DNA from: Erinaceus europaeus
Taxonomy: Eukaryota; Chordata; Mammalia; Eulipotyphla; Erinaceidae
Direction: 5' to 3'
Assembly (NCBI RefSeq): GCF_950295315.1
Contig: NC_080168.1
Location: 74,503,519-74,567,518, forward strand
DNA length: 64,000 nt
A program made the translations under genes and the position numbers. This document shows positions 1 through 10,953 of this stretch, piece after piece (within the stretch, counting starts at the first letter, position 1; each line of letters starts with the position of its first letter). The notes under the pieces were generated by a model, which saw only the letters and a list, made by a program, of their open reading frames with translations, made no database searches and was not told the origin of the DNA.

Positions 1-105
1 CCTTGTGCTTTATAACATTTACATTTAACCAGGTGCACCATGCAGCCCCCTTGAACCCAGGTCTTTGTGCATGGTTAGGTGATCGCTGAACAGGCTGTGC
101 CATGG
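1..105 (-). repeat. SINE-B fragments at window edge
   Basis: Antisense head (TTAACCAGGTGCACCATGCA) and a second partial head. Confidence 0.6.
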
Positions 106-246
106 AGTCCCCATTTCCTGTCTTTTATCTGTTAGACTTTGCATATATTTACCTCATCCAGGATGTTTTGAGGCATGATTTTGCATTAGTTTCTGAATTA
201 ATTTGACTGCTATTGTCCATATTTTCCACTTCAAAAAGTAATTCTT

Positions 247-380
247 GGGTGGGGGTTGATAGCATAATGGTTATGCAAAGAGACTCTCATGCCTGAGACT
301 CCAAAGTCCCAGGTTTGATTCCATGTACCACCATCAGCCAGAGTTGAGCAGTGCTCTGGTTAAGAAATAAATAAATAGAA
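247..380 (+). repeat. SINE-C
   Basis: Complete sense copy; box B-like CAGGTTTGATTCC. Confidence 0.9.
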
Positions 381-776
381 TAACTTTATAAGAAAAGAGG
401 CATCTGGATGGTGGGGAATGTTTCAGAGACTGTTCTCTTACCACTAGATCAGACTTTTTGAAAAAAATACCAGATTCTCTGCTAGATTTTAGAAATTTAA
501 AGATCACATTCACTACCTCTAGAAAGTTCATTTTGGAATGGATCAAATAGACAGGTAAGTTAGATCTGCTAGTCTATTATAGAGTTTTGCTTTATTGAGG
601 AGGTGGGTGGGGAAAGCTTCACTGCTAGATGACCAGGAAGCTATTTGCTGAAAAATGAGGAATTTTTTCAGTATAGCTGAATAGAGCAACGGAGATGAGT
701 GAGAGTAAAGGCGTGAGTGTGAAGATTGGACTGGCACATAGTATCTCCATTTTTGCAGTATGACTATTTATTTATT

Positions 777-912
777 AAGATTTTATTTATTTATTCATGA
801 GAAATGATAGGAGAGAGAAAGAACCAGACATCACTCTGATAGATGTGCTGCCGTGGGTTGAACTTGGGACCTCATGCTTGAGAATCCAAAGTGTGCCACC
901 TCCCGGACCACT
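777..912 (-). repeat. SINE-D
   Basis: Full antisense copy ending CCACCTCCCGGACCAC. Confidence 0.88.
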
Positions 913-929
913 ATTTAAATAAATATTAT

Positions 930-1050
930 TTTTTTATTTATTTGTTTTTATCAGAGCACAGTTCAGTTCTTATGGTGGTACTGGGGGTTTAATCTGGGAC
1001 TTCAGAGTTTCAGGCATGAAAGCCTTTGCATAGCCATTAAGCTTTCTCCT
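930..1050 (-). repeat. SINE-C
   Basis: Diverged antisense copy with AT-rich tail. Confidence 0.8.
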
Positions 1051-1471
1051 CTTTCCTATTGATCTTATCTCATAAATCATCACAAACTTCCTATAATAGA
1101 TGTACTCCCATTCCTCATTTTACACATAAGGAAATAGACCTAAGAAAGGTCAATTTTGGCTCAAAACTGCTAAGTATTGAGTTGAAATTAGAGTCCAGCT
1201 GTGAAGAACACTGAAGCTCACGGTCTCTTCATAGGACCATAGCTCCTTACATCTCTGTAGAGGTGCATGAATGAATGCTGTCAAGACTTATGAAAAGAAA
1301 GTAAAGGTTTAGGATCATAAAGGCAAAACATGAGGGAAAAATATCAGAAGGCTGAGGAAGATGACACTGAGCAGAGCACAAGTACCAGCAGACACAAACC
1401 AGACGTTTAACATAATTTTATTATAGATTTAACATTCTAGGAAAAGTGTTCACTATGATAACTCACAGGTC

Positions 1472-1612
1472 TTTTTTTTCTTTTCTTTTTTTCTTTTTAC
1501 CAGAGCACAGCTCAGCTCTGGTTTATGGTGGTGCAAGGGATTGAACCTGCAACTTTGGAGCCTGAGGCTTTACAATCTGTTTGTGTAACCATTACGCTAT
1601 CTACCCCTGCCC
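1472..1612 (-). repeat. SINE-C
   Basis: Duplication CTCACAGGTC (1462-1471, 1613-1622). The right-hand copy was then reused by SINE-A. Confidence 0.9.
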
Positions 1613-1627
1613 CTCACAGGTCATTTT

Positions 1628-1894
1628 TTAAAAAAATATTTATTTATTTCCTTTTGTTGCCCTTGTTGTAGTTATTGTTGTTGTTGTCGTTGTTGGATAG
1701 GACAGAGAGAAATGGAGAGAGGAGGGGAAGACAGAGAGGAGAAGAGAAAGGTAGACACCTGCAGACCTGCTTCACTGCTTGTGAAGCGACTCCCCTGCAG
1801 GTGGGGAGCCGGGGGCTTGAACAGGGATCCTTATGCCGGTCCTTGAACTTCACGCGCCATGTGCGCTTAACCCGCTGCGCTACCGCCAGACTCC
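1628..1894 (-). repeat. SINE-A
   Basis: Near-complete, well-preserved boxes. 16-bp duplication CCTCACAGGTCATTTT (1612-1627, 1895-1910), the site already used by the neighbouring SINE-C. Confidence 0.92.
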
Positions 1895-1974
1895 CCTCAC
1901 AGGTCATTTTAAGACAAGTGGTTTTATTGAGAACTTACCATTTGTTCGTTTCTAAAGTGTTTATGTTTGGAATT

Positions 1975-2114
1975 AAAAATAATTCTTTTAAAAATTATCT
2001 TTATTTATTTATTGGATAGAGACAGCCAGAAATCGAGAGAGAAGGGGGCTTGAACCCAGGTCCCTGCACAGGGCAACATGTGCGCTCAACCAGCTACACC
2101 ACCACCCGGCCTCT
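1975..2114 (-). repeat. SINE-B, internally deleted
   Basis: The middle third is missing. Duplication TGTTTGGAATT (1964-1974, 2115-2125). Confidence 0.88.
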
Positions 2115-2321
2115 TGTTTGGAATTTTTATGGTTTTGTTTTATGCGTAGACTGTTTAACATCTTAAATATTCATGCATTATATATGGGTAAAGGCAATGC
2201 AGTGAAAACCATCCTTTGGCATTTCTGACAATGTGTAGTTGTCATGAATCTTAAAAGCTGAATGAAATATCATTGCTCATTATCAAATAAATTTGGTGTA
2301 TGTATGCTATTGTCTTTGTTT

Positions 2322-2606
2322 TTTTTGTATTTAAATTTTTTAAATTTATTCCCTTTTTGTTTCCCTTTTTAATTGTTGTAGTTACTATTGTTGTTATTGA
2401 TGTCATTGTTGGATAGGACAGAGAGAAATGGAGAGAGGAGGGGAAGACAGAGAGGGGGAGAGAAAGACAGACACCTGCAGACCTGCTTCACAGCTTGTGA
2501 AGAGACTCCCCTGCAGGTGGGGAGCCAGAGCGAACTGGTATCCTTACGTGGGTCCTTGTACTAAGTGCCACCTGCGCTTAACCCACTATGCTATTGCCCG
2601 ACTCCC
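2322..2606 (-). repeat. SINE-A
   Basis: Exact 15-bp duplication CTATTGTCTTTGTTT (2307-2321, 2607-2621). Confidence 0.92.
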
Positions 2607-3371
2607 CTATTGTCTTTGTTTCTTATGGTGACAATGATGACACTTCTTGGTCATCACTGGGGCTTTTACTACTCCAAACCAGCATTTTTCCAGATATAAA
2701 GAGACACAGCATTGAAGCTTCCTCCAGTGTAGTGAGGGCAGGCTTGAACTTGGATGGTATACCAGCCCAATAATGAGACTGTTAACAATTTCTCTTGGGG
2801 GGAGAAAGAAAAAAGCCATCTGGATAGTACAAACTAGTTAGGTTCCTGGAAGCTGTGGTAGAGCATCTTGAAATTCTGGTTTTAGAGCCAGTAAATAAAG
2901 CTAAATTACACTGAGCTTACTTAGGCCAAAAAGCACAGGTCTAATGGTGATCTGTGCAGCATGAGTTAGTTCTGTCTTCAGTAGGCTTTCTAGGCATCAG
3001 CTTCCAAAGATGTTCATCCCCAAAGAGATACCAAGAGAAGAGGGTCTCAAGAGTGAGCTCCTTCCACAAAGTTGGCTCTTAAACAATTTTCAAATCTTGC
3101 TTTATAAGACCCTACCCCTCACACATTGTTGTTAGTCCTGTGCTGATGCTAATCAGGCCCACAAGGCCCCACCTTCCTCTTAGTTTACTATCTTCAACAA
3201 CTAAGTCATGATGAATATGCCCAACAACTTTCTAAATTTGTTATAGACTCAATATTTTATATTTTTCTTATATAAACATATAAACCACTGTTCCAAAACA
3301 CTAGTTTGGATTAGTTGTAAAACAATCTGTTGATAAAAATTTTGAGTGACTTATAACAGACTTTCCTTTTT

Positions 3372-3530
3372 TTCCTAAAGATTTTATTTATTTATTTATT
3401 TATTATGAGAAATGATAGGAGAGAGAGAAAGAACCATACATCACTGGTACATGTGCTGCCAGGAATTGAATTTAGAACCTTATGCTTGAGAGTCCAGTGC
3501 CTTATCCACTGTGCTACCTCCTGACCACTC
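3372..3530 (-). repeat. SINE-D
   Basis: Full length, followed by a CT-rich tract. Confidence 0.87.
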
Positions 3531-3632
3531 TTTTCTCTCCCTCTCTCCCTCCCTTCCTTCCTCTCTCTTTCTTTCTCTGTCTCTCTCCTTCCTTCCTTTT
3601 TCTTTTTCTCTCTCCCTTCCTTTCTTTTTTCT
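3531..3632. repeat. CT-rich low complexity
   Basis: Irregular CTTC/CTCT tract between two SINE fragments. Confidence 0.9.
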
Positions 3633-3690
3633 TTTCCTAGAGCACTGCTTAACTCTGGCTTATGGTGGTTCTGTGGATTGAACCTGAGTA
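3633..3690 (-). repeat. SINE-C fragment
   Basis: Only the 3' half, between a CT tract and a CA array. Confidence 0.7.
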
Positions 3691-3707
3691 ACAGATTTAC
3701 TTTTAAA

Positions 3708-3742
3708 GCGCGCGCGCGCACACACACACACACACACACATA
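3708..3742. repeat. (GC)n(CA)n array
   Basis: Five GC units pass directly into CA units; a potential Z-DNA tract. Confidence 0.9.
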
Positions 3743-3845
3743 CGCTATGTGTATACAAATGTATAGAAAGATCCATTTGTTTTTAAGTAGATAATTACCA
3801 AGTTTTTATAGCAAAATCAATAAGTAGTATGGAACTATATCTCTA

Positions 3846-4048
3846 TGGGAGTGTGGCAGTTGTGCATTTGGTTAAACATACACATTACAGTGTACAAGGA
3901 CCCAGGTTTGATCTCTGGTCCCCACTTGCAGGGGGAAAGCTTCACAAGTGGTGAAGCACTGTTGCAGGTATCTCTCTGTCTCTTCCTTATCTCTATCCCC
4001 CCTCCCCTCTCAATTTCCCTCTACCTAATAATAAATAAAAGTATTAAA
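3846..4048 (+). repeat. SINE-B
   Basis: Complete but diverged; tail CCTAATAATAAATAAAAG. Confidence 0.85.
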
Positions 4049-4555
4049 AGTAAATAAATTTATTTAAAAAAAGAATTATACAACTATTACCTTACATTTG
4101 TAAATCAACATTAATTCACTAAAAATACATTTAAAAGTAATAGAAATTTAGGTAGATCATTTTCAGGCTTAGAAAATGTTACTTTTCTAATACCTGTATG
4201 TTTGAATCTTTAAGTGAAATAGCTCAAAACTTTAAACTGCCCGTGGCAGTCTTGTGGATATTAAAGAGGAGGGTAAGCTCATACCATCCACTGTCTCCTA
4301 CACACGTGTGATATACCTTTGGCAACTTCAATACAGGCCTGAATTAGAACTCTAAATTTCCCAGATGAAATAGCAGTAGTACTCTACTCTAGTTTCTGTC
4401 AAATCACCATGTTAGCCAAATTCAACTTTAAACATTTAACCTGGCTATTGCAATTACTGTGCTTATGATGCTAACACCATACCTGACTCAGCATTTCACA
4501 CTTTTAACTTGTCTTTTTGGTGCAGTATTTGCTGTTCTGTAACTGAGAATTTCAT

Positions 4556-4722
4556 GTTTTTTGGGGTTTTTTTTGTTTGTTTTTGTTTTTCCTTACCAAA
4601 GCACTGCTCAGCTGCTCTGATTTATGGTGGTGTGAGTGGTTGAACCTAGGACTTTGGAGCTTTAGGCATGAGAAAGTTTTTTTTTGCATAACCATTATGC
4701 TATCTACTCCCCCACCTCCACA
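4556..4722 (-). repeat. SINE-C
   Basis: Antisense; T-run inside the head. Confidence 0.85.
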
Positions 4723-4746
4723 ATTTCATTTTAAAACTTCGTTGTA

Positions 4747-4880
4747 GGGTGGAGGGTAGATAGCATTATGGTTATGCAAACAGACTCTTATGCCTGAGGC
4801 ACCAAAGTCCCAGGTTCAGTCTCCTGCACCACCATAAGCCAGAGCTTAACACTGCTCTGGTTAAAAAATAAAAAAAAACC
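4747..4880 (+). repeat. SINE-C
   Basis: Sense copy 25 bases after an antisense one. ACTTCGTTGT / CCTTCATTGT at the edges. Confidence 0.9.
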
Positions 4881-4904
4881 TTCATTGTTTTTAAAAAAAT
4901 TCAA

Positions 4905-5440
4905 AATAAAAATTATTTTATTTTATTTGTAAAAAGGAAACATTGACAAACCCATAGGATAAGAGGGGTACAGCTCCACACAATTCCCACCACCAGAACT
5001 CCATATCCCATCCCTTCCCCTGATAGCTTTCCTATTCTTTAACCCCCTTGGAGTATGGAGCCAAGGTCATTGTGGGGTGCAGAAGGTTGAAGGTCTGGAC
5101 GAAGTAATTGCTTCCCCACTGAACTTGGACGTTGACAGGTCAATCCATACTCCCAGCCTTTCTCTCTCTTTCCATAGTGGGGTGGGGCTCTGGAGAATCT
5201 GAGATCCAGGACACAATGGTGGGGTTGTCTGTTCAGTTAAGTCTGGTTGGCATCATGGTAGCATCTGGAACCTGGTGGCTGAAAAGTGAGTTAACATACA
5301 AAGCCAAACAAATTGTTGACTAAATCATGAATCTAAAGTCTGGAATAGTGCAAATGAAGAGTTGGGGGGTGGTCTTCATTTTGTACATAGCTAGTAGGCA
5401 TATTTTAGTTATATTCCAAATTGAAGCTTATTCTTATGCT
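4905..5440 (-). mobile_element. L1-B family 3' end
   Basis: T-rich start, then GGATAAGAGGGGTACAGCTC and CACAATTCCCACCACCAGA. It extends about 530 bases, to CTAGTAGGCATATTTTAG. Confidence 0.7.
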
Positions 5441-5796
5441 TGCCACTGGGCCAAAATGATTGTGTATATAAAAGAAACAACTGTTTGCCTGAGGATACTA
5501 TGCTGAAGTTTAAGTACATGTGAAATAGCATAGTGGTAAAGCATACATGAATTGTCTTCAACCATAGTAAAATAGTAGAGATGATGATGGAATTTTTTGA
5601 TATTTACACAGTTATGCTACGAACCAAGGGCTATTTAAAAGCCCCAGTAGGTGTTACTGGTTATTTTATTTTTCAAAATGACAATCAAATAAAGATACAG
5701 TCAAGAATTCTATGTAAGCTTCTTGCTTAGCCTCCAGATAACCTCTCTTTGTGCTACTGTTTCCTTCAATCCTTCCCTCCCTCCTTCCCTCCTCCC

Positions 5797-6100
5797 ACCA
5801 GGGTTATTGCTGGGGCTTAGTGCCTGCACTATGAAACCTTTGCTCCTAGTGGCCTTTTTGTTGTTGTTGTTAGTGGCCTTTTTTGTTGTTGTTGTTATTG
5901 TTGCTGCTGCTGTTGAATAAGACTAAGAAATTGAGAGAGGATGGGGAAGACAGAGGGGGAGCGAAAGATAGACTCCTATGGACCTGCTTCACTGCTTGCA
6001 AAGCGAACCCCCTGCAGATTGGGAACCTGTGGCTTGAACCAGGATCTTTGCACTTTGTACTATGTGCACTTAACCTGGTGTGATGCCGCCCAGCCCCCTG
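5797..6100 (-). repeat. SINE-A, long form
   Basis: Carries the extra 3' module (antisense CCACCAGGGTTATTGCTGGG). Followed by CA/TA arrays. Confidence 0.85.
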
Positions 6101-6103
6101 TGC

Positions 6104-6106
<3 letters not shown>

Positions 6107-6136
<30 letters not shown>

Positions 6137-6137
6137 A

Positions 6138-6195
<58 letters not shown>
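6107..6195. repeat. (CA)n (TA)n poly(T) array
   Basis: CA at 6107-6134, TA at 6144-6180, then 15 T. Confidence 0.95.
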
Positions 6196-6474
6196 CTTTA
6201 TCCTATTTTGGTCATTCACAACTATGAAGAATTGAGAGAAATTATTGTTTTAGGGTTATTTAATTTTGTGTCTAAAAAGAAATAATAGCAACTTTTTAGC
6301 GAATGAAAAAGGTTAGAGGATAAATATTATTCTGCTAGAATACAAATTATATTCTTAATTTGGGCCAGTGAAGTTTTTAATTTAATTGCTTATCTCTAAA
6401 TGTCTTGGTTTTTCCTTAGAAAGCTTTATGAGATGGATTTTTATTCTTATTTGAGGGTATAAAATCTAGTTTTA

Positions 6475-6679
6475 GGGGCCGGGTGGTGGTGCACCTGGTT
6501 GAGTGCACGTATTAAAATGTTCAAGACCTGGGTTTGAGCTCCCAGTCCCCACCTGCAGGGGGAAAGCTTTGTGAGTGGTGAAGCAGGGCTACAGGTGTCT
6601 CTCTGTCTCTCTCCCTCTCTATCACCCTCTTGATTTCTGGTTGTCTCTACCCAATAAATAAAGATAATAGAAAATAAAC
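6475..6679 (+). repeat. SINE-B
   Basis: Typical full copy. 16-bp duplication ATAAAATCTAGTTTTA (6459-6474, 6680-6695; one mismatch). Confidence 0.93.
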
Positions 6680-7001
6680 ATAAAATCTGGTTTTATAGTA
6701 TAATAATTTTTTACCTTAACTTAAAGTTGTGTTAAACTTTCAAATAATATTTTAAAATTTATAGTTGATTACTTCCAAAAGTAGAAGCTATTTTGAAATT
6801 AACTGGAAATGTAAAGTAGTAAGTCACATACTTTTTGTAGAGAAGTAAAAATCTATTTATTACCTTCTAAATATGTCTTTGCAAAAGGTTAATTTTGTAG
6901 GAGGGACAACTGTGGCAGAAAGATTACTTTTGAGATAAAGCCTTCTCCTAGGAAGTACCTGATCTGTGGAGAGGACAAAACTTAAGTCTACATGTCTCTT
7001 T

Positions 7002-7265
7002 ATTATTATTTATTTTATTTATTTATTTATTCCCTTTTGTTGCCCTAGTTTTATTGTAGTTATTATTGATGTCGTTGTTGTTGGATAGGACAGAAAGAAA
7101 TTGAGAGGAGGGGAAGACAGAGAGAAGGAGAAAAAGACACCTGCAGACCTGCTTCACCGCCTGTCAAGTGACTCCCCTGGAGGTGGGGAACCAGAACCTG
7201 GATCCTTATGCCAGTCCTTGTGCTTTGCCACAAGCGCTTAACCCGCTGCGCTACAGCCGACTCCC
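7002..7265 (-). repeat. SINE-A
   Basis: Complete, moderately diverged. The box A side reads GCGCTTAACCCGCTGCGCTA in antisense. Confidence 0.9.
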
Positions 7266-7497
7266 GCCCTTTTTGGTAGCTGATGTGGTTGAATTTTCCT
7301 TGTCTTTCCAGGAACCATGTTTAGTGCCAAGTAGTGAGTTACTCAGAAGTTTTGAGTCTCAGATGTATGCAGGAGATAAATGTTTAGTCCATTCTTTTTC
7401 CTATTAGTAGTTTTCGTCATACTTGTTTGATTATTTTGTCTAGACTCTGAAAAAAACAAAAGGGCAAGGGGTGATTTCTTTCCATGCCTACATCTCT

Positions 7498-7620
7498 TTC
7501 TTCTTCTTTTATCTGCTTCACCGCCTGTGAATCAATGCCCCTGCAGGTGGGGAGGTGGGGAGCAGGGGGCTCGAATGGGTATTCTTACTGGTCCTTGCGG
7601 TTCCCGCCATGCCCGACTCC
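7498..7620 (-). repeat. SINE-A, body deleted
   Basis: Only the tRNA-like half and a short T/C stretch remain, yet a 13-bp duplication TGCCTACATCTCT bounds it (7485-7497, 7621-7633). It inserted in shortened form. Confidence 0.85.
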
Positions 7621-7984
7621 TGCCTACATCTCTCCGACAAGAAATTTTAAGTCTAGTAATAAAAAGTTTTGGATAATTATCTAGACTTTGTCCTCAGCAT
7701 GAATAAGTAATATTTGATTGTACAGCTCTTAGTCACTTATTGAACAGCCTTATTTGCTCCAGTGATCTACTTAATTTAGTTTGCTTCCGCTATTGTTTTT
7801 TAAAGGTTGGAAGGACTTGTGCTTAATCTTTTTTGTTTTTGTTAATTATAGCTGCGGCACCCCCCCCCCCCCCTTATTGCATGGTTGAATGACTGAAGAA
7901 TGAAATGTAGATGACAGGTCTTTTTTTGTCACTTTGTCATAATAAAAAAAAGTGTGTATGTGTGGGTGGGTGGCACAGAGAAAA

Positions 7985-8055
7985 AGTGGCCACATGAAGG
8001 GAGTGGTGGATTCATTGTGCAGTCACTGAGTGTCAATGATAACCCTGGTGAAAAA
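7985..8055 (+). repeat. Isolated SINE-A 3' module
   Basis: GTGGTGGATTCATTGTGCAG ... GATAACCCTGGTG without the tRNA-like head. Confidence 0.6.
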
Positions 8056-8076
8056 ATTTTAAAAAGGTAATATAAG

Positions 8077-8353
8077 GAGTTGGGTGGTAGCTAAGCGTCT
8101 GTGGCGGGAAGCACAAGGACTGGCATAAGGATTCCGATTCAAGCCCCCCCCCCCACCTGCAGGGGAGTCACTTCACAGGTAGTAAAGCAAGTTTGCAGGT
8201 GTCTGTCTTTCTCTTCCCCTCTGTCTTACCCTCCTCTCGCCATTTCTCTCTGTCTTATCCGACAACGATGACATCAATAGCAACAATAATAACTGTAAAC
8301 TATAAACAATAAAACAAGGGCAACAAAAGGGAATAAAATAAATGTTAAAAATA
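8077..8353 (+). repeat. SINE-A
   Basis: Ends 55 bases before DNAJC15 exon 2. Its A-rich tail lies next to the acceptor region. Confidence 0.88.
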
Positions 8354-8408
8354 ATATTTTTAAAACTCAGTTACACTCAAAGTAATAGTTATTATTTTCA
8401 CTTCATAG

Positions 8409-8460
8409 GCACGAAGTCTGATAGCTGTTGGACTGGGTGTTGCAACACTTGCATTTGCAG
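8409..8460 (+). CDS. DNAJC15: DNAJC15 exon 2 (transmembrane segment)
   Basis: DNAJC15 (MCJ) is a J-domain co-chaperone of the mitochondrial inner membrane. It works with the TIM23 import motor and mortalin, and it restrains respiratory complex I. This 52-nt exon encodes ARSLIAVGLGVATLAFA plus the first base of a glycine codon, equivalent to human residues 37-54. It is a hydrophobic Gly/Ala-rich helix, the membrane anchor. The acceptor is tttcacttcatag and the donor gtaaga, and the 3' phase matches exon 3. Compared with the human protein as I remember it, the first residue is Ala instead of Val and one Ala is Thr. DNAJC19, the paralogue, is excluded by the downstream RYAFQIWKPLEQV and EQKMSRREA segments. 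Exon 1 (N-terminal, start codon) is not in the window. Confidence 0.95.
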
Positions 8461-8577
8461 GTAAGAGATAAAAAAGGACATATATAAAAATGTTGAAATA
8501 TATACATATATAAGAAATGCTTCTGAATAATGGCTTCTGTGGTGATTCATAAGCAGAGTTTAGCAATCTTAGGTTAT

Positions 8578-8655
8578 GACTGGTGGTGGTAGGACTTTGG
8601 AGCTTCAGGCATGAGAGTCTCTTTGCATAACTATTATGCTATCTACCTCTGCCCT
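8578..8655 (-). repeat. SINE-C head fragment
   Basis: Starts at GGTGGTAGGACTTTGGAGCT, 117 bases after exon 2. Confidence 0.75.
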
Positions 8656-8713
8656 CTTTCTGATATTTCTTTAATTTTGAGCTATATTGTACTATTAAAA
8701 AATCTTTAATATG

Positions 8714-8796
8714 CTTGTCTGGGAAGTGGAGCTGCAGTGGAACTTAAAAGCATAAGGTCTCAAGTTTTATCTCTGGCATAGTATATACTACAGTGA
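8714..8796 (+). repeat. SINE-D, diverged
   Basis: GTCTGGGAAGTGGAGCTGCA ... CAAGTTTTATCTCTGGCA. Confidence 0.6.
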
Positions 8797-8857
8797 TATT
8801 TTATTCATGTTCTTTGTTGTCATAAACAATTTAGAACATGCTTTGCTAGAGGTTGGT

Positions 8858-9005
8858 TTTTTTTATTTTTTATTTTATTTTATTTTATTTACCAGAGCAC
8901 TGCTCAACTCTGGCTTATGGTGGTGCAAGGGATTGAACCTGGGACTTTAGAGCCTCAGGCATGAGAGTCTCTTTGCATAACCATTATGTTATCTACCCCT
9001 GCCCT
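8858..9005 (-). repeat. SINE-C
   Basis: Full copy just upstream of Vingi copy 1. Confidence 0.9.
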
Positions 9006-9034
9006 TGTTAGAGTTTCTTATTTAACAAAATTAA

Positions 9035-10241
9035 CAATCTTCTCCAAAACAGAAGATTCCGGGTGCCTCTGGGTGACAAGTCTAGCAGATGGAGACTTGT
9101 CTCAAGTGGCCTCCCCCAGGGCTCTGTTCTGGCTCCTACGCTATTTAATATTTACATCAGTGACCTCCCAGAAACTTCTTCAAGGAAGTTCATCTACGCC
9201 GATGACATCTGCTGTGCAACTCAGGCATCAAAGTTCGACATCCTTGAGGAAACACTCACGAAAGACATGTCTCTGATATCTGATTACTGTAAAAAATGGC
9301 GACTAATCCCTAGCACTGCAAAAACGGTATCATCTGTTTTCCATCTACACCATGCCTCAGCCTCGCGTGAGCTTAATGTGCAGCTTGGCGATACGAGAAT
9401 CTGGCATGAAGCCCAGCCAGTCTATCTTGGCGTTACTCTCGATCTCACTCTGTCATTTCACAAACATCTCATAAAAACTGCAGCAAAGGTGGGCGTGAGG
9501 AATAACATCATTGCAAGACTGGCCAGCTCCTCATGGGGCGCGAGCGCTTCCACACTACGATCATCATCTCTGGCATTATGCTATTCCACTGCAGAATACT
9601 GTGCCCCAGTATGGTTCCGTAGCCCCCATGTCCACTTGGTCGATTCCAAATTATATTCCTCCATGAGGATAATTTCTGGAACCATCCGTTCTACCCTGGT
9701 TCCATGGCTGCCAGTTCTTAGCAACATCGCCCCGCCAGATATTCGTCGGGATGCGGCATCATCTAAGTTCATTTCCCACGTCTACGCTCGACCGGACCTG
9801 CCAATATACGCGGATATCTTTGCCCACCCTGTTCAACGCTTGACGTCTTGTCACCCAATCTGGTCCCCTATGCCTACACTGAACTTCTCTGTTCCAGTCT
9901 CTTGGAAACAGAGTTGGCAGTCAGCTGAGGTAAAGAACAAACACCTCATCACAGACCCCTGCAAGCGTCAACCCGGCTTTGACCTAGCACGTTATGATTG
10001 GGCCCTCCTCAATCGCTATCGAACAGGCCATGGCCGGTGCGCCACTATGTTCCATTGCCAGGGAGCCAGAGAGCCAGGGAGCCAGAGACGACCGGAACTG
10101 CCCCTGCGGCTACAGACAATGACCCACATAGTCAATGACTGCCACCTCTCCAGATTCAAAGGAGGTCTCGAAACTTTACATCAGGCTCAACCTGACGCTG
10201 TTGACTGGCTACGGAAGAAGGGCAAACGCTAGAAGAAGTAG
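9035..10241 (+). mobile_element. Vingi-type non-LTR retrotransposon, 5'-truncated copy 1
   Basis: The frame open from about 9036 to 10230 encodes the C-terminal two thirds of a reverse transcriptase. Palm motifs are SGLPQGSVLAP (9105-9137) and FIYADD (9189-9206, catalytic YADD at 9195). A thumb-like region (YLGVTLD, WGASA, AEYCAPVW, MRIISGT, LPVLSNI) and a C-terminal domain ending LRKKGKR follow. The 5' end is cut inside the RT domain, so endonuclease and N-terminal parts are missing. It ends right after the stop with GAAGAAG and has almost no 3' UTR or poly(A). A 12-bp duplication TAACAAAATTAA flanks it (9023-9034 and 10242-10253). Relative to copy 2, a 16-base insertion (repeated gagccag) near 10060 and a 4-base loss near 10116 shift the frame across the CCHC knuckle and then restore it. 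Vingi is the RNase H-lacking sister of Ingi known from hedgehogs. Assignment is from memory of that family. Confidence 0.85.
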
Positions 10242-10375
10242 TAACAAAATTAAGTGAAGTTTTGATTACTAGGGTGCTTATGAAATTAGAGCACTATGGG
10301 GTGTACCTGGTAGATTATACATTTTAGCATGTGGTTCATCAACCTGCCTCCCTTCCCAACCTGCAATGCTGCAAG

Positions 10376-10378
<3 letters not shown>

Positions 10379-10416
<38 letters not shown>

Positions 10417-10566
10417 TCTCTCCCTCTCTCTCCCTCTCTCTCCCTCTTTCCCTTCCTCCCTCTCCCTTCCCCTCCCCTCCCCTCCCCCTCTCCTCTCCCC
10501 CTTCTTCCTCTCCCTCTCTCCCTCTCCCCCTCCCCCCCTTGTCCCTCTCCCTCTCCTTCTCTCTCC
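10379..10566. repeat. CT/CCCT array
   Basis: 188-base pyrimidine tract, purine-free on this strand; H-DNA potential. Confidence 0.95.
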
Positions 10567-10676
10567 AGAGCACTGTTTATCTCTGGCTTATGGTGGTATG
10601 GGAGATTGAACCTGGGACTTTGAAGCCTCAGCCATGAGAGTCTCTTTGCATAACCGTTATGCTATCTGCCCCTGCC
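10567..10676 (-). repeat. SINE-C inside SINE-B
   Basis: Its tail is the adjoining CT-rich array (10379-10566). Confidence 0.82.
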
Positions 10677-10953
10677 TTAGCAGGTATTTCTCTATCTTTC
10701 AATTTCTCTTGTCTCTATAAGAAGAAATAAAGCACTATGGTCAAATGGGTTTTCATAGTAGTCATCCTCAATGAGAAACTGATAGTAAATATTCATGGTA
10801 AATATTTTCAGTATAATTGTTTTTTTCATTTCAGGTAAATTTATAAAATCATTTCTGTGTTATAGACAGTTTTTGTCTTCTATGTCTCAAATTCTGAAAA
10901 GTAATATAGTCATTTTATGCTTATGAATATTTTTTATCCATAAAGGGACTTTT

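Larger units (their letters stand above)
1..8408 (+). other. DNAJC15: DNAJC15 intron 1, 3' part
   Basis: No exon, CpG island or promoter is visible, so exon 1 lies further upstream. Apart from the repeats listed separately, blocks at 381-776, 1051-1461, 2126-2306, 2622-3371, 4070-4555, 5441-5796, 6696-7001, 7266-7484 and 7634-7984 are AT-rich and hold nothing I recognise. A C-run of about 14 bases is at 7860-7873. Confidence 0.85.
10300..10730 (+). repeat. SINE-B interrupted by SINE-C and CT array
   Basis: The head (GGTGTACCTGGTAGATTATA) and tail (CAATTTCTCTTGTCTCTATA) are separated by 10379-10676. The outer duplication AGCACTATGG (10290-10299, 10731-10740) proves one unit. Confidence 0.75.

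Noticed and set aside
9063..10232. A host gene or a novel reverse transcriptase system
   Set aside because: A target duplication, 5' truncation and a second near-identical copy 50 kb away show a dispersed retrotransposon.
10286..10637. Several overlapping Ser/Leu/Pro-rich or Arg/Glu-rich frames
   Set aside because: They are translations of a CT-rich simple repeat.
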